From: Mytilisepta virgata
Lineage: Eukaryota; Mollusca; Bivalvia; Mytilida; Mytilidae
Assembly: GCA_028015205.1 (NCBI GenBank)
Contig: CM051514.1
Span: 24,072,150-24,136,149, forward strand
Direction of reading: 5' to 3'
DNA length: 64,000 nt
Both the position numbers and the translations under genes were made by a program. The notes below the pieces were generated by a model. That model made no database searches. It was not told where the DNA came from and worked only from the letters and a program-made list of their open reading frames with translations. The stretch's first letter is position 1, and each line of letters opens with the position of its first letter. Below, one piece after another: positions 49,351 through 61,170 of the stretch.

Positions 49351-50854
49351 GATATAGCATTTCAGCTCTATCAAGTATCCAAAGAACATATGTAAACATG
49401 ACATGTATGACAGGTTATATATTTTTATTTTTAGAAACCATTCCTAACAAACTTCCCAAATCATTGTAGTCATTCTTCAGTAGCTTGATAATGTAAATTA
49501 TTCTATGGTTTGTGTTCTTTGAAGACTTCTCCATTTCTCTAAACACATTTTCAAATTTGTGATCATTTAAAAGTAATTAATGAAATAAATCAAAATTTAA
49601 GATGGAATTCAGTACAATTCTGCAGAAATTATTCTTTCTAATGAGAACTTAAGTAGTTAGCAAACTGATTTTGTATAAAATTTATGTAAGAACAGCCAGA
49701 AATTAAATTAATAATCTTTGCCATTTAAAAAATGCACTTCAAAAATATTATCTGCATGTTTTAAAGTACATTTTTTTTTACCATGAAAAATCCAATAACA
49801 ACTTTATTTTTTGTGAGAAATCAAACTGAACTTTGTCATAAGTTACACAGTTTTGTCATAGCAAACCTATACAAAATTATCCATTTTTTATGAACTAAGT
49901 CCATAACTCTAAAACGACAGAAGTGAAAATTTTTAAACACAAGAGATTTAACAAAACCTGACGTTAGAGAAAATTTTGATACCAACAAAGACTAACCATC
50001 ACCCTGTCTTATAAACATTGTTATTGAAATCAATGATGATTTAAACTTTCCTATTGTGAACTTCCCCCTTTTTTGTAGTAACATACTATAGTCTCCAGCC
50101 TCTTGAGTGTACATTTCACAGTAGATATTAATGCTGTGCCTGTGATATATACAACAACTTTCTCATCAGAGGGAGATTGCTGTCACATAAATGTCTAAGA
50201 CAGGGTTATGTTGATGTCATCATTCCAAAAGTTTTATGGTTGTCATGACCAATGGATTGGATATCTTCAGTAAGACTTCATGTAGAACTGACACCTCGGT
50301 AGACTTAACATGTTACTCACCAATGATGTGACAGGTGACATTAAAGGAGCAGGACATTCTTACCTGTCTGGAGCTACCTACCCTATTTTTTGGGCACATA
50401 CTCTAAAGCTTTTTTGGGACATTTATCAATCAGCACTGTTAAAGTCAGAAAGTCTCTCCTGTAGACTCAATGTAAAAAAATAATTGTAAAAATTTGAAAA
50501 ATCCCACCCAACTACCTTATTTCTTATCTTGATTTAACCAGAGCCACTGTCATTTTTTGACTTCCACTGATGTAACTCCCAGTTTTAATGTTCATTGTTA
50601 GTGCTTTAGTTTCTGTACTGTCTTGTTCTAATTCTAGTTCATTTTTTATGTTTTTTATTTTTTTATTTACACATGTACCCTTGTGGTATTTGTCTATTTA
50701 ATAATGTTGCATTCTCAAAAGTTTGTCTTCTTTTTTTTAATTTCAATCTGACTGACTTCTCCCACTGTTATGTTGCTTCAGTATTCCTTTATCCATATTT
50801 GTCACATATGAGTAATTTCTGTCAAGAATTAGTCAATAAATAGTATTTAATTGC
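49351..50854. other. Intergenic, nothing recognised
   Basis: No supported gene or repeat was seen. Confidence 0.4.
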
Positions 50855-50948
50855 ATAGGTTTTCCATATTGGTCTGAGGTAAGCCATATTGGACTGAGGC
50901 GAAACCGATCTCCAATATGGCTATCCAAGGACAATATGGAAAACCTAG
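50855..50948. mobile_element. Short foldback element
   Basis: Inverted ends ATAGGTTTTCCATATTG and CAATATGGAAAACCTA enclose inner inverted copies of CCATATTGG. A related CAATATGGCTTATTGG piece lies at about 51002. Confidence 0.65.
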
Positions 50949-51895
50949 GGACATTATAGCTTTCTTGACTTAAACCAGTCCAAAATGTCATATTTTCTAG
51001 TCAATATGGCTTATTGGACGGGTATGTGTCGTATTGGTGTACTTTGACATTTTGTATTGTATTGACAGGTTTTATCATATTTAGGCTTATAATCTATTGT
51101 TAGTTAAAAGTACCCCATTCTGCCAATTTACATATTGCTTTTCCAATTTTCAGTATAGAGTAAATTTGTAAATGCTAACAAGATACATCTCTTAATGTGT
51201 TCTTCATCAACGTTTTACAAGATTAGAAAATAAATGTTTACAAGCTTACCCTCCCAGCAGATTTATTACTATGATAAACTCTTAATGTTCTAATTTAACT
51301 TCATCAAGGAACCATTTTATTACTTATATACTAAGTATAATTCTAAATATTAGTAACATCTTCAAAAGAATTTATCTATACAATGAACCGTTAATATATA
51401 TATTGGAAGATTTTCACACGTTTTATTATCAATGCTAAGTAAGCTGGTCTAAAAAAAGCCGTGTAAAATGTATCTAGATTAAGTAACGAAATAATCTAGT
51501 TAATTCCAGAAAGAGGAGACTTGAATAATTTCCAATAAGGCATTTTTAAACTTTCTCTTCTTTTACTGGTGTATAAATACAAGGATTTTATTCCTGTTAA
51601 TATTTCAATCCTGCCCTTTTCTCCCGATTTTTGAACCATGATTTTTTTTTTTTAAATTCCTTCCTTCATCGATATAGAGATCATATGGTTGTCCCTTTGC
51701 AGGCTTTAAAATATGAGGAAAAGAATTCCAAACTGAATATTCCTGGAATTTCAAGAAATAAAACATAAGACAGACAGGCTCATGGATGCTGCAGAACTGC
51801 TAAAACAATTTCCAGCACTTGAAATCACTTCTGTGTTCCTGAACATCCCACCCTATTCCCAAAATTAAAATCAAACTGCTGCTAATCTACCACTA

Positions 51896-52110
51896 GACTT
51901 GCTACAAGTCCCTTTCTATTCTATTTTCAAATCTTTCTGCGTTAAATGTAACAGTTGCTATCAGAGAGACATAAGGTATTGCTAATTGCAGGAGAAAGGC
52001 CTTCCTTCTGCAGTTAATCACTAAATACATATTGTCTCTCTAATAGCAACACATTGAATAGAAAACGAGAGAAAAAATAAAAAGGAAGGGACTTGTACTT
52101 GTAGCAAGTC
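51896..52110. mobile_element. 215-bp foldback element
   Basis: Outer arms GACTTGCTACAAGTCC and its complement GGACTTGT(ACTTGT)AGCAAGTC. Inner arms GTTGCTATCAGAGAGACA and TGTCTCTCTAATAGCAAC. The right arm carries a 6-base duplication. Confidence 0.8.
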
Positions 52111-52689
52111 TACCCTACCTACTTGTAGCAAGCCTACCCTACCAACTTATTTCAAACTATTCTGACCTATCTTTATCACAAAAACCAATGCTTGATTACT
52201 TTAATATTATTAAATACAATCTCTGAAATGATATGACCAAGAAAATAAGAAATATTTTAATTCATATTATACAGGTGGGTGGATGCATACCACAAAACAG
52301 AGTTTATCAGTCACTTTTCTTCCTAACGCCCCAAATGCACCTTTAACAAGAAAACACATGTTGCAATCACAAAGAATCATATGAATAAATAAAATAGTAA
52401 TAAATAATTCCTCTAAATACTGTACTGTGTACATGTAATTTGGTACTTCATAATAGGGTCTTCCCTACATGCTGAACATGCACTAACTAATTAAACACTT
52501 ACAGAAAGATTTATATTAATGCACCAAAACTTCAAATTGAATTCAACCACACCTCCCTAATTGTTACTGGTAAATGTCTTGTATGTGGTAAAGAATTTCC
52601 TCAATTTAGTAAAGATTAACAGTCATTAGTGAAAATTACAGAATTCAGGAAAAAGGAGCAACTTTCAAAACTGAAATAATTCAGAAAGA

Positions 52690-53300
52690 TGTATGACATA
52701 AAAAGCCTTCGTTTTAGTCCCGGTCACCAATGCTGAATGGGCCTATAGATTGCACTCCATCTTTCCGTCAGTCAAACTAGTTTTCTAAACTTTTTTCAAA
52801 AACTGTTTTATAACAAACTGATTTTACTTTTGGTATATGAGCTTATAATAATGATTTACAGATCAAGTTTGAATTTCAGGCTGATCGGACAATTATTGTG
52901 AGAGTTATTGCCCTTGGAAATAAAAATTATTGCCAAAGTAATAGTTTTTCAGACTTTTTTTGCAAACATTTTTACCTAATGATCTTATTTTTGGTATATG
53001 AACTTTCAATTATGAGCTACAGATCAAGTTTGACTTTCACATTGATTGGATAATAATTGTGAGAGTTATTGCCCTTTGAGATAGGAATTATTGTTAAAAT
53101 ATTAGTTTTCTGGACTTTTTTTCTAAACCTTTCACCAAGTAATCTTTAGCTTATAAAATTTGATAAGCTACAGATCAAGTTTGAGTTTAAGGCAAATCAG
53201 GTAATTATTGTGTTCCCCTTGCAAACATAGTTTTAGGATTTTATTAGGAATGACTCCGTCCATACATATGATTCTCACAGCTCAAGCTGGTAAGGGACAC
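52690..53300. repeat. Three tandem units of about 158 bp
   Basis: ACAGATCAAGTTTGA recurs at about 52858, 53020 and 53170, with GAGAGTTATTGCCCTT between. CCGTCAGTCAAACTA at the left and ACTCCGTCCATACATATGAT at the right look like the edges of an old element. Confidence 0.65.
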
Positions 53301-53848
53301 TGTATTGCTCAGCAATACTATGAGAATGCTAATTAAATTTTACAATGCAAACATAATTGAAAGATTATATGAATTATCCACGCCCTTAAAAACTTGAGAT
53401 ATTTGACCGGTAATACTTAAAATTACCTAACATTTCATATTCCAGAGAATGCACTTTTGGTATATTTGTACTTTGCCACCAATTAAATACTTATCATTGT
53501 ATCTGATTGTCTTGTTCTCTGCTTGCCCTTAACTTGAATAAAATATTCTTATGATTCTAGTATTTTTCCAGGACTTTCTAGCCAATCAAGGTCCAAAATT
53601 TCACTTTTGAAAGATTTACTAGTGACTTTTCTATGTACAGTGAATACAGAACTTGTTAGTATTATACACAAACTTTAACTAATTTTGCAAGTTCAAGTAC
53701 TATCAGGGCCTTAAATTTCGTGCTTTCGATGTTAAGTACTTTTAAGGATTTCAGGGACCTGTACAAATCCTACATCTGAACGCAGTTCACAAAGTTTCAA
53801 CTTTGTCAACATAAAAGATACCAAGAAAAGTATAATTTGTGTACTTAC
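53301..53848 (-). other. Probable 3' UTR intron of ZC3H10
   Basis: A strong donor (GTAAGTAC) begins at 53848 on the minus strand, 16 bases past the ZC3H10 stop codon. The downstream exon was not identified. Confidence 0.5.
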
Positions 53849-53864
53849 CAAATCTATGGACTCC

Positions 53865-54932
53865 TCAGGAAGCTAATGGACCCAGACTGCTAGGTATACC
53901 TTTGGACCTCATTCCTTGGGAGACTATCGGGTAGGACACTAGCCCGGCTCCACCTTGATGCATGGACACTGCCGACATGGACATGTTGTTCTGTGGAAGA
54001 GAGACCGGAACATTCAATGGTAAATTTCCTGGACCATTTGCCATTTCTCTCGCTAATCGCTGCTGCAATGCATGCTGGTTAACTAATTCACTATTAAGAG
54101 CTATTTGCTGCGCTAAAGTAGTTGCAAGATGATTTAGGGACTGGGGTGGTTGTGCAGCCACTCCATTTACAGCTGATTGAACATTTGGTCGGCTTACTCG
54201 ATATCGTGCATTTTGTTCTAATAATACTTCATTAGTCGCAGTAAGATCTGCAACTTGTTTTTTAAGTTCGTCCACTTTCCTACGTAACATGGAATTCTCC
54301 TCTTCCAATAACTGATAACTGTAAGGACGGGCAGGCATTTGGTAACGAGTATCAAATCCATTGTATCCGTCAAAATCTCGTTCTGTGCGTCGTCTTTTAC
54401 CTGAGAATCCCTCGTACCCTTCATACCTATCACTCTCATCGTAAGGGTCATACATTTTATTATTTCTTTGTTCGTGTCGCTTTTCCCTTTCAAAGTCATC
54501 CAGGCTTACATGCCTGTACTTACACTTATTTCCTCTTTTGCAGTTTCCTTTCAAATTGTCTTTGCATATTGGAACTTCACCTCGTAAAAGTGGAATGTCT
54601 ACATTTGGAGGTGCTCCCATGCCAAGAGCAGCAGCCTGCTGTAACCTAACAGGCAACTGACCTGTTTGTTTAAAATGTTCTTCTTCTTCACGTGTTATGT
54701 GAAGAAATTTACAATTTTGTCTCCTGCAGCCTGTATTTTGAAAATCGTGACAAATTGTTATATCTTGTTTGCGACCTAAATTACGTGCCTCATCAGGATT
54801 TGGATGCCTATATTTACATCGTCTTCCACGCTTGCAAACATTGCGCAAATAGTCTCGACAAATATCATCCTGGTCCTTCCCATTTGGAGATCTTAAACTT
54901 TCATCGCTCCCGCATTCACTATTTTCAGACAT
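53865..54932 (-). CDS. ZC3H10: Zinc finger CCCH-type containing protein 10
   Basis: A single open frame of 355 residues. Three CCCH fingers follow C-x7-C-x4/5-C-x3-H: C25/C33/C39/H43, C61/C69/C74/H78 and C123/C131/C137/H141. ICRDYLRNVCKRG and the second-finger CHDFQN are close to animal ZC3H10. A basic patch GKRRR lies at 178-182. A coiled coil covers about 208-242, with the family stretch ATNEVLLEQNA. The C-terminal third is rich in Gln, Asn, Pro and Met and ends with the related VSYPIVSQGMR. CCCH fingers bind RNA; in mammals ZC3H10 has been linked to mitochondrial and thermogenic gene control. The length is somewhat below the human protein (about 430). The start is the only Met before finger 1 in a good position. 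An intron appears to begin in the 3' UTR. Confidence 0.93.
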   Translation of the reverse strand: MSENSECGSDESLRSPNGKDQDDICRDYLRNVCKRGRRCKYRHPNPDEARNLGRKQDITICHDFQNTGCRRQNCKFLHITREEEEHFKQTGQLPVRLQQAAALGMGAPPNVDIPLLRGEVPICKDNLKGNCKRGNKCKYRHVSLDDFEREKRHEQRNNKMYDPYDESDRYEGYEGFSGKRRRTERDFDGYNGFDTRYQMPARPYSYQLLEEENSMLRRKVDELKKQVADLTATNEVLLEQNARYRVSRPNVQSAVNGVAAQPPQSLNHLATTLAQQIALNSELVNQHALQQRLAREMANGPGNLPLNVPVSLPQNNMSMSAVSMHQGGAGLVSYPIVSQGMRSKGIPSSLGPLAS

Positions 54933-56309
54933 ACTTTTAAGTTAGTTAGTAAAGTATTTTACAAAGCACATAAGAAAAAATATCCAAAAGAATTCAGAAA
55001 TTTTCTAAGTCAATGAATAGATGATTTTTCGCTAGGATTACGCTCGGTCTGCTGGACACATCGGCTCATCCAACTGTTAGAATCTGCAAGTAAAACAGAT
55101 AAACGTGATGTACGTGGGTATCCGTTTGCCAGTCCCATAATTCTGCATAAGCGCCCAAATGCAAGAAAATAAAACGCTAAGCAAGTATACATGTATGCTT
55201 TAGAAACAAAGTGATTTGCAATAATTATAGAGAAATGACACGACAATAATGACCTGCTGCTCGCTTATATGATTACTTAAAAAATAAAACAATGTTAATA
55301 ATAGACAAATATTTTAAATTATGTTTCATCAAGCAATGTTTCAATATTCCAATGAATTTTCAGACGATGATGAACTGGATAGAATTTACTGTGAAATGAA
55401 ACAAGACTTGATCTTTCTTACAATTAATTCTCAATATTGACCCTTTTCCAATTTTACATTTATTACCTACCCTGATTTCTAGCATATGGCTTTACCTGTA
55501 ATGGGACAAAATAGTTTTGGCTTACTGTAACAGTCATAAAGCCTTATAGCCGTAGTTAGAAATAAGGGGAGTAAATAAAATCTTTAATTGGTCAATACTG
55601 AGCACTGAAAATTCCAGTCTGACAAGTGTATTTTTGAAATACTTTGAAGCCTGAAAAAAGTTTTTATAGAAGACTTAGATAATTCCTGTAAATAATTTTT
55701 TACTTATCTAATTTCTCCTGAAGAAAATCATTGAATATTGATGAAACATAGAAGAATCTCTAATTTCATATACACAAAAAATATTGTCAATATATACTAT
55801 CTTCATGCTTATAATAAGGACTATCACATTTTTTATACAGCTATATGGAGGTATATGTTAGGTAAGGGGAATTCCAACAGAAGCCCGGTCACAGGCTTTG
55901 AGACAATCTGACAATAAAAAATATTATCCTGAGAGAGGAACTCTCTTATTCTACGTGTTTCTATATAAAAGATTTTCTCATATTAGAGACCATAAAATTC
56001 CAGCAAATAGAGCAGAGATGAGAATGGCTGCCATGACAAAAAAAAAATCCTTCTTCAAAAGTTTCCTATATCTAACCATTTTCGTTTTGAATTAGTTTTT
56101 TCCAAATGTTTTCGTGACAATTTGACATCTTGACATCTGCCAAAAGAACCGTCAGGTATTGTATCATGGGGTGTAAGAAAAGGTCTTTATGCACTGTTAT
56201 CTTTAACCCCATGTAAATGTGAAAACATGAGGCTGACTGATAGACACCAAACCTGATTTTCCTCCGTCACTATTTGGAGTTGCCCACTATTTGTACATCA
56301 CCAAACTAA
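54933..56309. other. ZC3H10 5' flank
   Basis: On the minus strand CTAACTAACTTAAAAG just before the start codon could be a branch point and acceptor, so a 5' UTR exon may lie further right. No other gene was seen. Confidence 0.4.
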
Positions 56310-56582
56310 ACTAGATGTACTGTGAGCAAAGCTCACAAAGGATATCCCCCGCTTTGAAGTCCAATTATCTCCCTTGTGTGATATCGGAGAGTAAAGATTT
56401 TTCTTCATGCACATCTTTGGATGATGTACTTCCTTTCTGTAAAGTTTCGTTGAAATCCATTAAGCGGTCTAGGAGGAGTTGCGCTTACAAGATATCATGA
56501 CAGACAGATGGACAGACAGACGGACGGACAAGGTGATTCCTATATACCCCCCCAAACTAGTTTGCGGGGGGGGGGGGGTATA
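56310..56582 (+). mobile_element. Hairpin-ended element, family D (273 bp)
   Basis: Starts ACTAGATGTAC, then the perfect palindrome TGTGAGC-aaa-GCTCACA (56321-56337) and GGATATCCCCCGC. A short core follows, then a (GACA)n/GGACGGACAAGG tract. It ends in a 3' hairpin at 56543-56582 with TATACCCCCCC and its complement, now with an expanded G run. Confidence 0.75.
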
Positions 56583-59500
56583 ATAACTTTGTTGATTTGC
56601 AATAATACAGTTATTAAAAGTGCAAGATATGACTCAGTTGTAAGTCTAGTCCTATTACAAGAAATGAAATCCATATATATCTTATACAAAACCTATAAGT
56701 GCCATTCTCTTTTTGTTCTAGTGTTGCTATTTTCTGTTGTACTTTATCATTTGTTTATATCTTGTTTGTTTGTTCATATTGACCCAACACAAATGTATTA
56801 TGTAATAAAATTATCTATCTATTTGTTTATACAACTGACTTCAAAATTGCAATACACATCTACATGTATTTCCATAACCCCTCAAACAGATCATTGAAAT
56901 AAGTTCTAATTATACTAAAACCTAATTTATAAACGTCTTAAATTTCGTATCATTTCAAAAGAAATTATTTCCCTTTGATCTTGCTAATTGTTTCATCAAT
57001 TAACCAGAACTCCTTTGAAATAATAACCAAATAATGCATTTTTTACCTAAAAACTAAATCAAGCTTGTTTCTTTCAAGGTGGTTTCTCCCAATAACATTT
57101 AAAATTTCTAAAAACCTAATTCATTTTGAAAATTACCTGAAAATATATTCCACATCTAAATGTATTTTTCGTACAAGTATGATAATTTCCTTTGTGTGTG
57201 ATAATGCTTTTTGCTCAAGTACCGATATTTACATCACCAGTTAATGACTTGGATGTACATATGCTTTAACAATCAAAGTCAACTATGGTAGTCTTTGATC
57301 TATAAAATATGCACTGAATTTAGCTTCAGGAAATGGCTCACTATTTAGGTAACAGTACATCGATGACACATAAATGGGTGGACATTAATGGCTGCAAATT
57401 GTGCCAGTTCCTGTTTCAAGACTGTCAAATTTCAAAATGACATAATGTTTAGTGCAAATAATTATACAACTATTGGTTTACAAATGATGGCATCAATTTG
57501 TAAAATTATTTGAATTTATTTTTTTTATTTAATTTTTAACAAAAAATAATTCTTCTGTTGTGTGTCTGTTACGATAGTCCAATACTCAAGATACATAATT
57601 ATAGATCTTCAATATGTAAGTTAAAACTGAACATTGAGGAACTAACATAACCTACTAATAAACAAAAGAATTTGTTTTTCCTAAAACATTTAATTTACAA
57701 GTGCAAAAACATAATTCTGGACAAGACATTTGTGCTTCAGTACTTAGGCACCAACCATTTGATTTCTGTCTGGGGGAGATCCATGTCCTATGATTTTTAT
57801 GTACATGTATGATACAAATTTGGTCAAAAATATTTTATTTTTTCGGAGAACAACCGCAAACCAAATACTTTGTTGGATTCATACATAAAAATCTTTCTGA
57901 AAACCCAAAATTTGAAACTTTATGGGGTTATACCGAGGCAGAAAATTTTACAAATATTCAGACAAACTTGGACGTAAAAATATTTTTTTGGATATATTTC
58001 TGACAAATCAAAGTACCAAATTCAAAAGGGTGGGATATTGCAAAAGACGATTTTGTAGGAATTATCAAACCACATGGCCGAGTGGCATGAACATGCCCAA
58101 ATAATGGGAGAAAACAAAAGGATTAAGTAAGGATCAAGAACTGTCTGTGACTTAGTCTTCAATGGGAGATAATAAAAAGTATCATGGAATGATAAAACAA
58201 GAATTATTTCCCCTTTTAAGGGAGTTAACTAATATTTCCCATTTAAAGTGTTATTGAAAACATGCCTTTCATCTATAATACTTTTATAACAAGCTGTTAA
58301 CTTTTCAATTCATATCATATTCTGTTATGTAATAAAAACACTTTCAAAAGTGATGAAAAAAAACCAAATAACAATTATTTGTATGAATCATATTTTTGAC
58401 AAGTTTTCCAAATGTTCACTGAAGATTTCATATTGGATTTTTACACGTATGATAAAATGCATAAAGCTATGTTTGAAGCGGTTATCAGAGAATAAATCTG
58501 CTAAAAAATTAAAAGACCTACCAGTGCTATTTCATCTCTCATGCAGCGTACTCCAAAATGTAACAAACACCTTGCAAAGAGACAATAATTAGCTTTCTAG
58601 GTGAACGAGGAAGTAAATTAGCATTCATTATACTCATCAATAAACTCGTTTCATTGTCTGATTTTTACATCATCTTAACTTGTCCAGAACAGGGAAGTGA
58701 GGTGTAAAAAAACAGATTTCTGCACCGCTGTCACTGATTTTTGTCTTATCTCTCTGGGAACCAGACCAGCCAAACAACAATGGCACTACAAGACATGGTG
58801 TAATGTTGGCTTTTTTCTTTTGATTATAACCACTGTAACAAGCTAGTGAACTGATGTAGATCATGCACAATTAGTCCAATTACTGAATGTCTGACCAAGT
58901 CAAATCATGTATGTCTTTTAATTGATGTGCCAGATTTTACACTTAACTAGTTCTTGCAACATGTGATTCTATATATGACAAATGAGGGTATGGAGAATGG
59001 AAATAAGTTGGGCAGTTGAAAAGCAGGAGTTAGGGAAGATAGGTGATTATTGTATTCGAAAATGAAATAGGTGTTTGGGAAAGAATGAATCCTAGGCCAA
59101 AGTCATCCACAATAATTAAATTTTGGTAAATGTGAGACTATTATTTCATAAAATAACTAAAATTCTAAATCTTATTGCTCCTTTCTTTTCAAAAGCAACA
59201 ACTACTGGCAGCAGTTTCACACATTCTTATAGGATATGGATTTAGGTGCAAATCCTTGCATGATTGCAATAAAACACCATGAAAAAATGCTTTTGATTAA
59301 ACTTTAATTTAAAACACACAAAATCTTCTGGATCCTTTTCAAAATTCAAATCACTTCCAACTCCTGCATTTCTTTAATAATAAACAACACAGTTAGAAAC
59401 TGAAGACGGTAACTCTGATATTTCAAAAACAAAATAATACAAAAACAGTCAAAAATTGAAAACAGTACATCAAACAAGCAGGAGTTTTATTTCTCAGAGG

Positions 59501-60689
59501 GCCATCTGCATCATAAAACAGACAGATATTGGCAAACTTTTGAACAGAGAAGGGTAAGCCTGATACCTCACTCTTCTACTTTATAATCAATCGGCCTTGT
59601 GCGTGGGTCACATCTTCTATTACTTATCTAAGTATCTATAAAGCTAATAAAAATCTACCAGGTGTGCTAATTAAATGTCTATAAAGATAATTTCATCCTA
59701 GTTATTGCTGGTTCCATACTAATTCTTAAATCAGATAGTGGAATGAGTTCTCTCTTTATAATGGGGTACTGCATTGTAACCTCCTTTATGGCCCATAAAA
59801 ATAGCAAGTTTAACTCAAAATAGTCAGCTATGTTGCAAGATGTTTGAAGATTAGCCATGCACTAACTAATTTTATCAGGTTTAATGATGAATCTATGCAA
59901 AAGCAGACTTTTATATTACAAGACTTTTTCAAAATTACATTTGTCTTCCTGTCAAAATCTATGTCTAAAAGACAGCACATGTATTTGAAAATGACAATGA
60001 TCAGAAAACAAAATTGTTCTGTTTTCCATACATTAAAACCATTGTAAATTATTTCTCAAATTATTTCCCATCCAGAATAATTTATTTAATTTATTATTTC
60101 TGAACTTGGCTTTAGAAGAAATTTCACCACACTTTTCTTCCCTTGAATAATTTAAATAAAAAAAAAATTCATTCTGAAATTCCCACTTATCTTAAAAAAC
60201 TTATTAATAACAGAAAAAAAAATCTCAATTTAAGACACTTATGGTAAGCTACATTTTACCAGGAATTACATGAGTATTAATTAATAAAATAGAAATATAT
60301 ATAACATCAAAGTAGCACTTCACAATAATAAAATCTAAATCCTCCCTTTTATAAATATATAAGTATTTATATATAATAAGTGGTTGTATGATTTTTTGGT
60401 TATGTAATTTAGAGTCGGTATCAATTAAAGTTATATAAAGGTTACTTTTCAATCATGCAATCTTCATAAATTCATATGCATTAATGTCTCTTAGATGTGA
60501 ATTCAGAAAGCACTTCCTTAAAATTATTAAAGAAAAGATTACAGCTCTTGAACACTAATTCCATAAAGTAGATTTTATGCATTTTAAAGTCTATGTTCCT
60601 TATTTTAAGCCATTTTTAGTATTGAACAGGCAAGTTATCAAACTTTATTTTATAGCGATAAATTGGAAACTCTGTAGTACTGCCATTAT
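56583..60689. other. AT-rich gene-poor stretch
   Basis: No coding exon, RNA gene or clear repeat could be supported. Short open frames show no family resemblance. Confidence 0.4.
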
Positions 60690-60898
60690 ATACACTTATT
60701 GGTTCTATGCCTACAAAAGCTATCCCAAGTTGAAATATTAATTTTTTTCATAATTTGTATATGCTTATTGGTTCTATGCCTACAAAAGCTATCCCACCTT
60801 GAAATATCAATTTTTTTCATAATTTATATATGCTTATTGTTTCTATGCCTACAAAAGCTACATTTTGTATTCCACCTAGAAATATTAATTTTTTTCCA
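60690..60898 (+). repeat. Three tandem units of about 68 bp
   Basis: TTCTATGCCTACAAAAGCTA recurs three times, followed by GAAATAT(T/C)AATTTTTTTC. The third unit has a small insertion. Confidence 0.85.
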
Positions 60899-61170
60899 TA
60901 ATTTATAAGTTAATTCAAGAAATTTTTTTCATGAAAATAGTTCAATTTTGTTTCCTTCTCATTTTGATTTGCATGTAAATTTAAAATGCCCAAAATTTTT
61001 TAATAATAAATCTTAAAGGAATTAATTTTTCCATAATTTATAAGTTAATTCAAGAAATTTTTTTCATGAAAATAGTTCAATTTTGTTTCCTCCTTATTTT
61101 GATTTGCATGTAAATTTAAAATGCCCAAAATGTTTTAATAATAAATCTTAAAGGAATTAATTTTTCCATA
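60896..61170 (+). repeat. Tandem duplication of about 135 bp
   Basis: Two nearly identical units each begin CCATAATTTATAAGTTAATT and hold TTGATTTGCATGTAAATTTA. They follow directly on the 68-bp repeat. Confidence 0.85.

Noticed and set aside
51781..51867. Small plus-strand frame starting MDAAELLKQFPALEI
   Set aside because: 28 codons, no splice partner, next to a foldback; likely chance.
58070..58085. TGGCCGAGTGG, an A-box-like sequence
   Set aside because: No B box or cloverleaf follows.
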